The notes beneath the pieces were generated by a model. It saw nothing but the letters and a program-made list of their open reading frames with translations. It made no database searches and was not told where the DNA came from. Made by a program: the position numbers and the translations under genes. From assembly GCF_900101785.1 (NCBI RefSeq), contig NZ_LT629688.1, positions 124,001-188,000 of the forward strand: a stretch of DNA of 64,000 nt. Reading direction: 5' to 3'. Shown here piece after piece: positions 23,625 through 31,002 of the stretch (the first letter of the stretch is position 1; every line of letters starts with the position of its first letter). This stretch comes from Auraticoccus monumenti (GTDB lineage: Bacteria; Actinomycetota; Actinomycetes; Propionibacteriales; Propionibacteriaceae).

Positions 23625-24321
23625 TGCTCCCCCATCTGGCCGACCGGGCCGGGCCCACGCGCGACCCTGCTGGTGAACACCTCACACGGTTCTTCTAGCA
23701 GGTCCGGGGCGCACACCGCGGAGCCGTGATGCGGCGTCATCGGGTCACTACGCCCGAGACGGCGCGCCAGCGCGGGTGTGCGAACTGCTCCGAGCCCACC
23801 GGGCGTCACGGTGTCCGACAACGGACCCGAGCCCATCGACGCCTGAGCGCGAACGCTTCGGCACAGGCCCCCCGAGCCCCAGCGGCGGGCGCCTCGACGG
23901 CGATGGCTCAGGACGTGGCGGTGGCCCAGGAGGGTGTGGACGCGGGCCATCGACCGCGACGTCGACGGTGAGCCGAGCGGGTCGGTGTCACGATAGTTGA
24001 GGGCTTAAGTGATAATGAGGAACCCGGTCCTGACGCAAACTCGGGGGGAGAGTCTGGTCAGGACCGGGCCCAAGGGGTGCGAACTACCCGACTCCGTGGC
24101 GAAGCCTGCGAACTCCCCCGAGTCCCGCCAAGCAACACCACGTCAGGGGCGGTGTACTCCGCACCCAGTAGCAGAGGGTAGCGGTACGCAGACCTCCTCA
24201 CTGACACGCGGCCCTCCTCCGGCCCTGTCGGCTCCGGAAAGCGTGCCCCCACCGGACCACCGCCACACCGTCCTGGATGCGCTGACCCCCGCGAAGCCGG
24301 CCTGCGCGATACCGTCCACCC
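23625..24321. other. 697-bp gap without a convincing gene
   Basis: No reading frame here has a good start and actinobacterial third-position GC bias on a recognisable protein. The middle (about 23985-24030) is A+T-rich. A 12-bp inverted repeat lies at 24023-24068, and a LysE promoter (TACCGT, 24310-24315) lies at the right end. The stretch looks like decayed or acquired DNA near the island. Confidence 0.45.
24023..24068. repeat. Inverted repeat in the LysE upstream gap
   Basis: Arms CCCGGTCCTGAC (24023-24034) and GTCAGGACCGGG (24057-24068) are perfect complements with a 22-base loop. Flanking ACTCGGGGG (24039-24047) also has a complement, CCCCCGAGT, about 70 bases downstream. It is too far from any stop codon to be an obvious terminator. 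Confidence 0.6.
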
Positions 24322-24972
24322 ATGCCTCCTGGCGCCAACCTGGCCGCCTTCGCCCTCGCCGCGGCCGTCCTGATCGCTGTTCCTGGACCGAGTGTCCTGT
24401 TCGTCATCGGCCGGTCCCTGTCGTCCGGTCGACGCGTGGGTCTGCTCACCGTCCTCGGGAACGCCATGGGGATGCTGCCGCAGGTGCTCGCCGTCGCCGC
24501 CGGCGTCGGGGCTCTGCTCGCGCAGTCCGTGGTCGCCTTCACCGTCCTGAAGACGGTGGGGGCCCTCTACCTCGTCTACCTCGGAGTCCAGGCCATCCGG
24601 CACCGCCACCAGACGACGGCTGCTGCTACGACGACCGACACGCGCCCCGCGGCTGAGGTCCCCGCGAGCAGGTCGCTGCGCGAGGGCTTCCTCGTGGGCA
24701 TCACCAACCCCAAGTCGGCGATCTTCTTCGTCGCGGTCCTGCCGCAGTTCACCGCTCCGGCCACCGGCTCGGTCTGGAGCCAGATCCTCGTCCTCGGGAC
24801 GGTCCACCTCCTCATCGGGCTGGCCTTCGACACCGTCTGGGCACTGACCGCCGGCGCAGCCCGCGGTTGGCTCACCCGTGACCCGCGGCGTCTACCCCGC
24901 CTCGGCGCCACCGGCGGCGTGATGATGATCGGCGTCGGCGCCACCGTCGCGCTCTCAGACCGCCAGCTCTGA
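24322..24972 (+). CDS. LysE/RhtB family amino-acid exporter
   Basis: A 216-residue protein with six hydrophobic segments. The first helix shows the family motif VPGPSVLFVIGRSLSSGRRVGL and helix 3 is followed by LVYLGVQAIR. The cytoplasmic loop has GFLVGITNPKSAIFFVAVLPQF, the most conserved LysE stretch. Members export lysine, arginine, threonine or homoserine lactones; the substrate is not predictable. The ATG lies six bases after TACCGT, a leaderless arrangement. It is the last native gene before the left end of the island. Confidence 0.9.
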   Translation: MPPGANLAAFALAAAVLIAVPGPSVLFVIGRSLSSGRRVGLLTVLGNAMGMLPQVLAVAAGVGALLAQSVVAFTVLKTVGALYLVYLGVQAIRHRHQTTAAATTTDTRPAAEVPASRSLREGFLVGITNPKSAIFFVAVLPQFTAPATGSVWSQILVLGTVHLLIGLAFDTVWALTAGAARGWLTRDPRRLPRLGATGGVMMIGVGATVALSDRQL

Positions 24973-25064
24973 GACGTCGTCCGTCCAGCAGACCATCCGG
25001 ATGGTGTGCCCAGGTCTCAGGAGTGCTGCAGAGGTGCTGCGGCCGCGGGAGAGCTCCGCTGACC

Positions 25065-25121
25065 GGGGTGGTGCGGTGGGGCCGCCTTCGGGAATCGAAC
25101 CCGAGACCTACGCATTACGAG
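25065..25121. repeat. attL: left direct repeat of the island (tRNA-Thr 3' fragment)
   Basis: This 57-bp stretch repeats 31441-31497 with one mismatch (25075 G against T). It contains the 3' end of the tRNA-Thr gene in minus orientation, and similarity stops at 25121 in the anticodon loop. It is the displaced chromosomal 3' end left by integration. Confidence 0.9.
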
Positions 25122-25622
25122 GCCGTCTAGGCGAACAGGTCCACCACTATTGCCGCTGAACTCGCTGCTAGTAGGCGCCGTTAAGGTTCGGCCTTCAACG
25201 GCTGGTTGTGGAGCCTTGGGGACGCGACGGGGACACGCCGCACCGCCGCCGCCCTCCGTGCCAGGGACGCCTCGGTCCCGAAAGGGACGCTTGCACGAGC
25301 ACGCTGGCGATCATCATCGGGCCCGAGGATTGGGACGAGCGGGCTTGATGTCGGACGCTTCGCCGGACCAAGGGGTGTGTCGATGATGACACCGCGTCGC
25401 GGGTGTCGAGCTTGGCACGGATCCGGGATGAGTCCAATCAGACTGACGCGGGGCCGGCTGCCAAGCCGGAGGACTTGCACGGCGACCTGGCCAGCGAAAC
25501 TGTCAGTCCTCCTCCGGGAGCACCATGACAGGGGTCGTACTCGGGGCCAGTGAGCATTAGGTGAGCTCGTTCAGGGTAGTGTCGCATCAATAGGGGGTTC
25601 CTGAAGCGACGGGATATGCTAC
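25122..25622. other. Island left end, non-coding
   Basis: No convincing gene in 500 bases. There is a hairpin at 25177-25202 (GCCGTTAAGG against CCTTCAACGGC). A short stretch at 25307-25339 encodes AIIIGPEDWDE before a stop, which recalls the end of Phd/YefM antitoxins but is not intact. The OLD gene's promoter should lie at the right end. Confidence 0.4.
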
Positions 25623-27218
25623 ATGAGAATCAAAAGCGCGCATCTGCACAACTTTCGCCGCTTCACCGACCTGAGGGTGCAAGATCTTGCGGAGACCGCG
25701 CGACTCATAGTCCTCGCGGGGCCAAATGGAGTCGGTAAGTCGTCGTTCTTCGACGGTCTCATTACTTGGTATCGAAGAACAGCTTGGAACGCCGTACAGG
25801 GCAGCGCTCAGTATAATGCAAAAGTCGGAGCGGTAGATGCCTCGGAGTACTACGATCGGGTGTCTGTTGAATTGCATGGTCCCTCAAGAGCACCGTCAGA
25901 ATTGAAGCAAGCGGGTGTTTACTTCCGAAGTGCTTACCGACATGAAGTCGACTTCAACATAAAGAACCTTGCACAACAGCCATCACCAACAGAAAGAGGC
26001 GAACTTCGTCGAGCGGTCGATGCCGATCAGTCCGTTTCCGAGAATTACCAACGCCTGCTCTGGCAAACTTTCTCCGCAGTGTATGACGAAGACACTCCCG
26101 ACTCGTCCACCAAGTTGGAGATTCGCGAGAGACTTACGGGAAAACTACGCGAAGCTCTCCTGCGAGTTTTTCCAGAGTTGACGTTGGGTCGCGTAGGCGG
26201 TCTAGGTCGAGGACACTCCTTCGAATTCACTAAAGGTACCGCCGCAGGGTTCCCGTATGTGAACCTCTCGGCGGGCGAAAAGGCCGTGTTTGATCTGCTA
26301 CTTGATGCAGTCGTCAAAGCGGAGTATTACCAAGATGCTATCTGGTGTATTGATGAACCGGAGGTCCATATTGGCACCAAGGCGCAAGGGCTACTACTCC
26401 GTGAACTGCTTGCACTAGTGCCGAGCCAGTCACAGCTGTTCTTGGCTTCACACAGCATTGGATTCATGAGCGAAGCGGTGCAGTTAGCCAGTACGACGCC
26501 AGAGGAAGTGGCTTTCCTGGACTTCGGAGAGCACAACTTTGATGACTCGGTAGTGATGGCTCCCGTGACACCGACCCGGGAATTCTGGAAAAAGGCCCTC
26601 CGAGTGGCTTTGGAAGATATTGCTCTGCTTGTGGCACCCAGCACGCTCGTTCTATGCGAGGGCGGCGCGGACGAGTTCGACGCGAAGTGCTATCGAACAA
26701 TTTTTGGTCAAGCCTACCCCGATGTGGATTTCGTTTCAGTAGGGAACAGTGACGATGCTCAAAATGACAAAGTAGGCTTGACGTCTGCGCTTCAAACTAT
26801 CACTGAAGGAACTTCGGTAATCCGCCTCCGGGATCGCGACCTTGCTACCGATCTCGAAGTCGCTGAATGGGATTCGCAGGGTGTTCGTACGCTCGGACGA
26901 CGTCACATCGAGTCCTACCTCTACGACCAGGAAGTGCTGGACGCACTGTGCGAGGAGCTTGGTAAGCCGGAGATGAAGGAAACCGTGGCAGGGATCAGGA
27001 ATACGCGAATGGGGGAACTTGCAGCTAGGAGCAAGGACGCCGACGACGTCAAAGCTGCATCTGGCCTTATGTTCACGGACATTCGAAGGGCTCTCGGGAT
27101 ATCTGGTGCCGGCACCAAGGCTCCCGCTTTCGCGCAGCGGTACCTTGCCCCGCTGATCCGCAGCGGCATGAACGTGTACGACGAGTTGGAGTCAAGCATC
27201 TTCGGCGTAGGCGATTGA
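25623..27218 (+). CDS. OLD-family ATPase-TOPRIM nuclease, probable anti-phage protein
   Basis: A 531-residue protein with an ABC/SMC-type ATPase followed by a TOPRIM-like nuclease domain. ATPase motifs: Walker A GPNGVGKS (33-40), signature LSAGEK (215-220), Walker B IWCIDEPE with Asp244-Glu245, and H-loop His277 in FLASHS. TOPRIM motifs: Glu346 in LVLCEGGADEF and the DxD pair Asp404/Asp406 in RLRDRDL. This is the class 1 OLD architecture, known from phage P2 Old and several defence systems; no UvrD-like partner (Gabija) is adjacent. Codon use is more A/T-rich than the flanks. A weak GACGGGA precedes ATG. Confidence 0.85.
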   Translation: MRIKSAHLHNFRRFTDLRVQDLAETARLIVLAGPNGVGKSSFFDGLITWYRRTAWNAVQGSAQYNAKVGAVDASEYYDRVSVELHGPSRAPSELKQAGVYFRSAYRHEVDFNIKNLAQQPSPTERGELRRAVDADQSVSENYQRLLWQTFSAVYDEDTPDSSTKLEIRERLTGKLREALLRVFPELTLGRVGGLGRGHSFEFTKGTAAGFPYVNLSAGEKAVFDLLLDAVVKAEYYQDAIWCIDEPEVHIGTKAQGLLLRELLALVPSQSQLFLASHSIGFMSEAVQLASTTPEEVAFLDFGEHNFDDSVVMAPVTPTREFWKKALRVALEDIALLVAPSTLVLCEGGADEFDAKCYRTIFGQAYPDVDFVSVGNSDDAQNDKVGLTSALQTITEGTSVIRLRDRDLATDLEVAEWDSQGVRTLGRRHIESYLYDQEVLDALCEELGKPEMKETVAGIRNTRMGELAARSKDADDVKAASGLMFTDIRRALGISGAGTKAPAFAQRYLAPLIRSGMNVYDELESSIFGVGD

Positions 27219-27570
27219 GACAACGACCGCACGTTCTTTGGACCACCAATACGTCACTCATGAGGTAAATTCTGTCAAGAGCAGGCAGACGGATGCTGGG
27301 GCCCTCTCCCTTGATCACGCTCCCCCCAATCACGAAGGCCTCGATCTCCGAAGTTGCCCTGGTCGCAAGTTCTACACACCGTCACTGACTGCGCAGGGCA
27401 CAAAGTGCGCCGAAGCTGGCGCATGCGAGGCTTGAACGAGTTTGCCTGCGGGATGGGCGTGACGGTAGTCAAGGTGTCGTCACCGTGTTTCCTTCGGGCA
27501 TGTGACCCGTTGTCGCCCCGTTGCGGTGGCAGGGTGTGTCCTGCGCCAATTCTCGGAGGGGCCACCCGTC
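27219..27570. other. 352-bp convergent gap inside the island
   Basis: It lies between the stops of the OLD gene and the membrane protein gene. Short open frames on both strands have no family resemblance and no ribosome-binding site. No clear terminator hairpin stands out. Confidence 0.4.
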
Positions 27571-28680
27571 TCAGATATGGGCCGCGTAGAAGGGGTCCTT
27601 CGGGGGTGTCAGACCAGCCACTGGGATGCCCTTGAACTCTTGCAAACTTGGCGACTCGATTTCGTTCGCGAAGAAGACTTGCCAGATGAGCCAGTCTGCG
27701 TCGGCCTGTCTGCGTAAGGCGCTGACCAGTAGTGGCGGAACCATAATCAGAATCAGTAGCACTACAGGCGAATAACTGAACGTTAGGAGAGCGACTACAA
27801 GGGCTAAAGGGGGCGACAAAGACAAGCGCAACTTTGCCTCAGCCCTCAGACGTCCGTACTCGTTGTAGATATCGGGGAACCGAAGCTGCGTGCGCACGAC
27901 CAGGACCCCAAACTCATCTCCTATGGCTTGAACCATTGTCTGCACAAGGAAGTGCTGTTTGGCGATCTCAATCGTTCGCAGGCGATCTTCGGCTTTTTCC
28001 TCGCGGTCGTATCGATGGTCAAGGCCCATGTTGAGGTTCGCGCGAAACTCATCGTTAAGATAGCGCTCCTCATTGATCACGTCGATTGTCACACCAGCAT
28101 TGATACTCTTGCTCATCTGGTCCGCCGTCCACCAATACAGACGGTCCCCTGGACTGAGGCGTCCGCGTGTCAGAAGGCGTAGCAGAGTCACCAAGTATTC
28201 ATGACGTTGCTCCCAACCCCTGAAAGGCCTGAGTGCGCCAATAGTCATCTTACCAATGAAACGGATCAGCTTCTTGGTTTTCCGTCGGAAGCCCTTCTTT
28301 GTTTCGCGCCAGTTATTTCGCCGCCAGGACCAAAGGGCACGAACATCTATGTCATCGATAGAAAAATAGGGCTTGTGAGCAGCATAGTCATCCTCCTTGA
28401 GAAATTCGAAATCTACCTGTCGCTTGGCAATGGAAGGAAAAACACGGTAACCCTCCACCGTCAATAGAGAGCCGATCAGATAGGCTGCGAACCCAAGCGC
28501 GCTCAGCACGAGCGCCGGCTGAAAAATCGCGCGCCACATGAGGACGTCAGCGATCAGGTCGTATGGAACAGCAGGCAGCGCAATCCATCGAAACAGCAGC
28601 CAAAGGGCAAAGAGGTACAGCACACCAGCGGCCAGGGGTGTCCGCAGCTCGCGCACACCTGGCAGCAGTGCGGCCAACAT
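27571..28680 (-). CDS. Island membrane protein of unknown function
   Basis: A 369-residue protein with two N-terminal membrane segments (about 14-33 and 48-70) and a C-terminal pair (about 300-335, ALVVALLTFSYSPVVLLILIMV region). Between them is a soluble domain of roughly 220 residues that starts strongly basic (WRRNNWRETKKGFRRKTKKL) and has an acidic, helical second half. No family recognised. GAGGAGG six bases before ATG 28680 fixes the start. It is convergent with the OLD gene, so it has its own promoter. Possible roles are a defence effector acting at the membrane or unrelated cargo; both are guesses. Confidence 0.75.
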   Translation of the reverse strand: MLAALLPGVRELRTPLAAGVLYLFALWLLFRWIALPAVPYDLIADVLMWRAIFQPALVLSALGFAAYLIGSLLTVEGYRVFPSIAKRQVDFEFLKEDDYAAHKPYFSIDDIDVRALWSWRRNNWRETKKGFRRKTKKLIRFIGKMTIGALRPFRGWEQRHEYLVTLLRLLTRGRLSPGDRLYWWTADQMSKSINAGVTIDVINEERYLNDEFRANLNMGLDHRYDREEKAEDRLRTIEIAKQHFLVQTMVQAIGDEFGVLVVRTQLRFPDIYNEYGRLRAEAKLRLSLSPPLALVVALLTFSYSPVVLLILIMVPPLLVSALRRQADADWLIWQVFFANEIESPSLQEFKGIPVAGLTPPKDPFYAAHI

Positions 28681-28732
28681 GTCGCCTCCTCGATCGCCCG
28701 GGGTGATGCAGAGCCGCGAGGAGCGGCCCGCA

Positions 28733-28788
28733 GCGAGCGTAGCGAGCGAGGACACGCACCGCAGCGGCTCGCGCGAGCGGAGCGAGCG
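28733..28788. repeat. GCGAGCG-type direct repeats upstream of the membrane protein gene
   Basis: GCGAGCGTAGCGAGCG (28733-28748) and GCGAGCGGAGCGAGCG (28773-28788) are 16-bp repeats with one difference, 40 bases apart. Each is itself a tandem of AGCGAGCG-like units. They sit 50-110 bases upstream of the membrane protein start, where an operator could be. Confidence 0.7.
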
Positions 28789-28932
28789 CCTTGACTACAT
28801 AGAGCCAGATTCGGCAGAGCGAGGCCCGTCACGGTGAGGTCCTGGACGACCTCGGACCGATACCTCAACGCTCGTCAGGTTCTTCACCGAAAGCGGTCGA
28901 GATGACAGGATGGCCGAAAGGACGGGGTAGGT

Positions 28933-29085
28933 ATGAGCGAGACGAGCGCCGAGTGTGCGTGCTGTGGGCGCCATCTGGCACGTCGACGGCTGCATAAGTT
29001 GGGAGACGCCGGTATCTACATCTGTCGGCGCTGCGGGCTGTGGGTGGCCGTGCGACTTCGCGGAGACGACGTGAGCTCCACCTGA
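28933..29085 (+). CDS. Small zinc-ribbon protein
   Basis: A 50-residue protein with two cysteine pairs, ECACCGRH near the start and YICRRCGLW in the second half, spaced like a zinc ribbon or rubredoxin-like knuckle with a basic linker (LARRRLHKLGDAG). The last residues are VRLRGDDVSST. AAAGGACGGGG precedes ATG by a slightly long distance. A strong terminator starts ten bases after the stop, which supports real transcription. It could bind nucleic acid; no family is recognised. Confidence 0.5.
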   Translation: MSETSAECACCGRHLARRRLHKLGDAGIYICRRCGLWVAVRLRGDDVSST

Positions 29086-29094
29086 GACGTGCAA

Positions 29095-29127
29095 GAGGCC
29101 ACCCGACACGAACTGTCGGGTGGCCTC
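29095..29127. terminator. Bidirectional terminator in the island
   Basis: A perfect 14-bp stem, GAGGCCACCCGACA (29095-29108) and its complement (29114-29127), with loop CGAAC, lies between the convergent zinc-ribbon gene and the cutA remnant. Confidence 0.85.
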
Positions 29128-29150
29128 GTGGTGGCTGGTCAGGCGTAGGA

Positions 29151-29402
29151 CTAACTCGTCTCGTCGGTAATCCAGTCCAGGTAGGCCGGCAGTCCGCCGG
29201 TGATTGGCAGGGTGATGACCTCAGGCAGGTCGCCAGAGTGGTGCTCGGGGATCCAGCTCGCGAGCTGCTTGGCGCGTTCGTCGGTGGTCTTGATCCAGAG
29301 TTGCCACTCGGTGTCGTGGTAGATCTCGCCCTTCCACCGGTAGACGGCCGTCGCTTGGTCTGGGATCGGGCGGAGCTGCTGGCGTGGGTAGCGAGTGCCC
29401 AT
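29151..29402 (-). pseudogene. cutA: Truncated cutA (divalent cation tolerance protein)
   Basis: The 83-residue frame carries the C-terminal two thirds of CutA: AVYRWKGEIYHDTEWQLWIKTT, then LPEVITLPITGGLPAYLDWI. These match the trimer-forming core. The N-terminal strand and helix, about 25-30 residues including the usual T-x-P-x-x-x-x-A-x-x-L-A and A-A-C-V-N motifs, are missing, and an in-frame stop lies about 40 bases before the ATG. The break falls next to the integrase start, so the truncation probably dates from assembly of the element. It could still be expressed as a fragment, but a functional trimer is unlikely. Confidence 0.75.
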
Positions 29403-29413
29403 GAGTCGCGGGA

Positions 29414-29738
29414 GTGCGCGTGAGCGTTCAACGTTCGGTGACGGCTGGCGGTGAGGTCCGGTACCGGGCTCGGGTGAAGTCGCACGGGCGTCAGGTGGCT
29501 TCTCGGGTGTTCACCCGCCGTGCCGATGCTGTGGCGTGGGAGCAGGACCAGCGCCGGACGTTGCGCAGTGCTGAGTGGTTGGACCCGCGTCGCGGCCGCA
29601 TCACCGTCGCGGAGTTGGCTGAGCGGTGGTTGGCCTCCCGGACCTCGGTGAAGCGTCGGACGCTGGAGAGTGACCAGGGCGCCTATCGCAACTACATCGC
29701 GCCGAAGTGGCGGGACCGGTCGCTGGTGTCGATCACGG
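29414..29738 (+). pseudogene. Tyrosine integrase, 5' fragment
   Basis: The first 108 residues of a phage-type integrase: an N-terminal arm-binding domain (RYRARVKSHGRQVASRVFTRRADAVAWEQDQRRTL region) and the start of the SAM-like core-binding domain (ITVAELAERWLASRTSVKRRTLESDQGAYRNYIAPKW). The frame is cut by the left end of the IS at 29739. GTG 29414 is the likely start. It is oriented towards attR, as usual for tRNA-targeted islands. The catalytic half is at 31003-31441. Confidence 0.85.
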
Positions 29739-29763
29739 GGGTCTGCTGCACGAGTAGGTGACA
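29739..29763. repeat. Left terminal inverted repeat of the IS
   Basis: Begins GGGTCTGCTGCAC and ends TAGGTGACA. The three-base centre GAG differs from the right end. Confidence 0.9.
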
Positions 29764-29807
29764 TCTGATCTGTGGTGCCAGAGGGCACCGCTGGAAGGAT
29801 GTGCACT

Positions 29808-30095
29808 GTGCCCAGACCCCACCCCAAGGAGTTCCGTGACGATGTCGTGGCGGTGGCCCGCCGCGGCGATGCTCCGATCGCCGAGATCGCCCGAGACTTC
29901 GGCATCAGCGAGTCCTGCCTGCGGAACTGGCTCGCCAAGGCCGACGCCGAGGACGGCCACCGACCGGGCGCGACCTTGACAGACTCGGCCGAGCTGAAAG
30001 AGCTGCGCCGTCGCAATCGGCTGTTGGAGCAGGAGAACGAGGTCCTGCGCCGGGCTGCGGCCTACCTGTCTCAGGCGAACCTGCCGGGAAAATGA
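29808..30095 (+). CDS. IS3-family transposase OrfA
   Basis: A 95-residue DNA-binding subunit. The helix-turn-helix is VVAVARRGDAPIAEIARDFGISESCLRNWL and a leucine zipper follows (LKELRRRNRLLEQENEVLRRAAAYL), the usual OrfA layout. GTG 29808 gives the standard PRPHPKEF start and has GGAAGG nine bases upstream; ATG 29799 is an alternative. The stop overlaps the OrfB start as ATGA within GGGAAAATGATG, and OrfB is in the -1 frame, so either coupling or a programmed -1 shift makes the fused transposase. Confidence 0.9.
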   Translation: MPRPHPKEFRDDVVAVARRGDAPIAEIARDFGISESCLRNWLAKADAEDGHRPGATLTDSAELKELRRRNRLLEQENEVLRRAAAYLSQANLPGK

Positions 30096-30970
30096 TGTAC
30101 CCGCTCGTCCGCGAGCTCGCCGCCGACGGGATCCCCGTCACGGTGACGTGCCGGGTACTCAAACTCGCCCGCCAGCCCTACTACCGCTGGCTCGCTGCAC
30201 CGATCACGCCCCGCATGCTCCAACAGGCCCACCTGGCCAACGCGTTGTTCGACGCCCACCGCGACGACCCGGAGTTCGGTCACCGGCTCCTCGGTGACGA
30301 AGCCCGCGCTTGGGGTCACCGAGCCTGTGACCGGACAGTGTGGCGGATTTGCTCGACCAACCGCTGGTGGAGCGTGTTCGGGAAGAAGCGTGGAGCCAAC
30401 GGCAAGAAGCCCGGCCCGCCGGCCCACGACGACCTGGTCCGGCGCGAGTTCACCGCGGCCGCTGCGAACAGGCTGTGGTTGACCGACATCACCGAGCACC
30501 CCACCGCCGAGGGCAAGCTCTACCTCTGCGCCATCAAGGACCTGTTCTCGGGCCGGATCGTCGGCTACTCCATGAGCAGCCGGATGAGGTCCCAGCTGGC
30601 CGTGGACGCGCTTGCCTCAGCAGTGGCCCGCCGCGGCGGTGGGGTGAACGGCTGCGTCGTCCACTCCGACCGTGGGTCGCAGTTTCGTTCCCGACGCTTC
30701 CTAGACGAGCTGCGCCGCCACCACCTGGTCGGGTCGATGGGCCAGGTCGCCTCCGCCGGTGACAACGCGGCGATGGAGTCCTTCTTCTCACTGCTGCAGA
30801 AGAACGTGCTGGACCGGCGCTGCTGGGCCACCCGTGCCGAGCTACGCCTGGCCATCATCACCTGGATCGAGAAGACCTACCACCGCCGCCGACGACAAGC
30901 CCGCCTGGGTCGACTGACCCCGATCGAGTACGAGACCATCAACAGCACTCAGGTCGCACTCGCCGCCTGA
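30092..30970 (+). CDS. IS3-family transposase OrfB (DDE integrase)
   Basis: A 292-residue catalytic subunit. An HTH_21-like N-terminal region (LANALFDAHRDDPEFGHRLL) is followed by the rve core with the DDE triad: Asp in WLTDITEH, Asp in VVHSDRGSQF and Glu in NAAMESFFSLLQKN. The frame is complete and all motifs are intact, so the element looks active or recently so. Confidence 0.92.
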   Translation: MMYPLVRELAADGIPVTVTCRVLKLARQPYYRWLAAPITPRMLQQAHLANALFDAHRDDPEFGHRLLGDEARAWGHRACDRTVWRICSTNRWWSVFGKKRGANGKKPGPPAHDDLVRREFTAAAANRLWLTDITEHPTAEGKLYLCAIKDLFSGRIVGYSMSSRMRSQLAVDALASAVARRGGGVNGCVVHSDRGSQFRSRRFLDELRRHHLVGSMGQVASAGDNAAMESFFSLLQKNVLDRRCWATRAELRLAIITWIEKTYHRRRRQARLGRLTPIEYETINSTQVALAA

Positions 30971-30977
30971 GAACCAC

Positions 30978-31002
30978 TGTCACCTATCGGTGCAGCAGAC
31001 CC
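30978..31002. repeat. Right terminal inverted repeat of the IS
   Basis: Begins TGTCACCTA and ends GTGCAGCAGACCC, the complement of the left end except for three central bases. Confidence 0.9.

Larger units (their letters stand above)
29739..31002 (+). mobile_element. IS3-family insertion sequence
   Basis: A 1264-bp element with 25-bp terminal inverted repeats (29739-29763 and 30978-31002) that differ at three internal positions; both start GGGTCTGCTGCAC. It encodes OrfA and OrfB in overlapping frames. No target duplication is visible at the ends (CACGG on the left, GAACA on the right). The integrase it interrupts lacks about 100 residues, so the insertion was accompanied or followed by a deletion of flanking DNA. 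Confidence 0.92.

Noticed and set aside
25076-25121. A second tRNA gene at the left repeat
   Set aside because: Only the 3' half of the tRNA is present; the D arm and acceptor 5' strand are missing, as expected for attL.
25623-28680. Calling the OLD gene plus neighbour a Gabija, PARIS or retron system
   Set aside because: No UvrD-like helicase, AriB-like toxin or reverse transcriptase is present; the neighbour is an unrelated membrane protein in convergent orientation.
29739-31002. Target-site duplication for the IS
   Set aside because: Bases flanking the ends (CACGG and GAACA) do not match in any 3-5 bp register.
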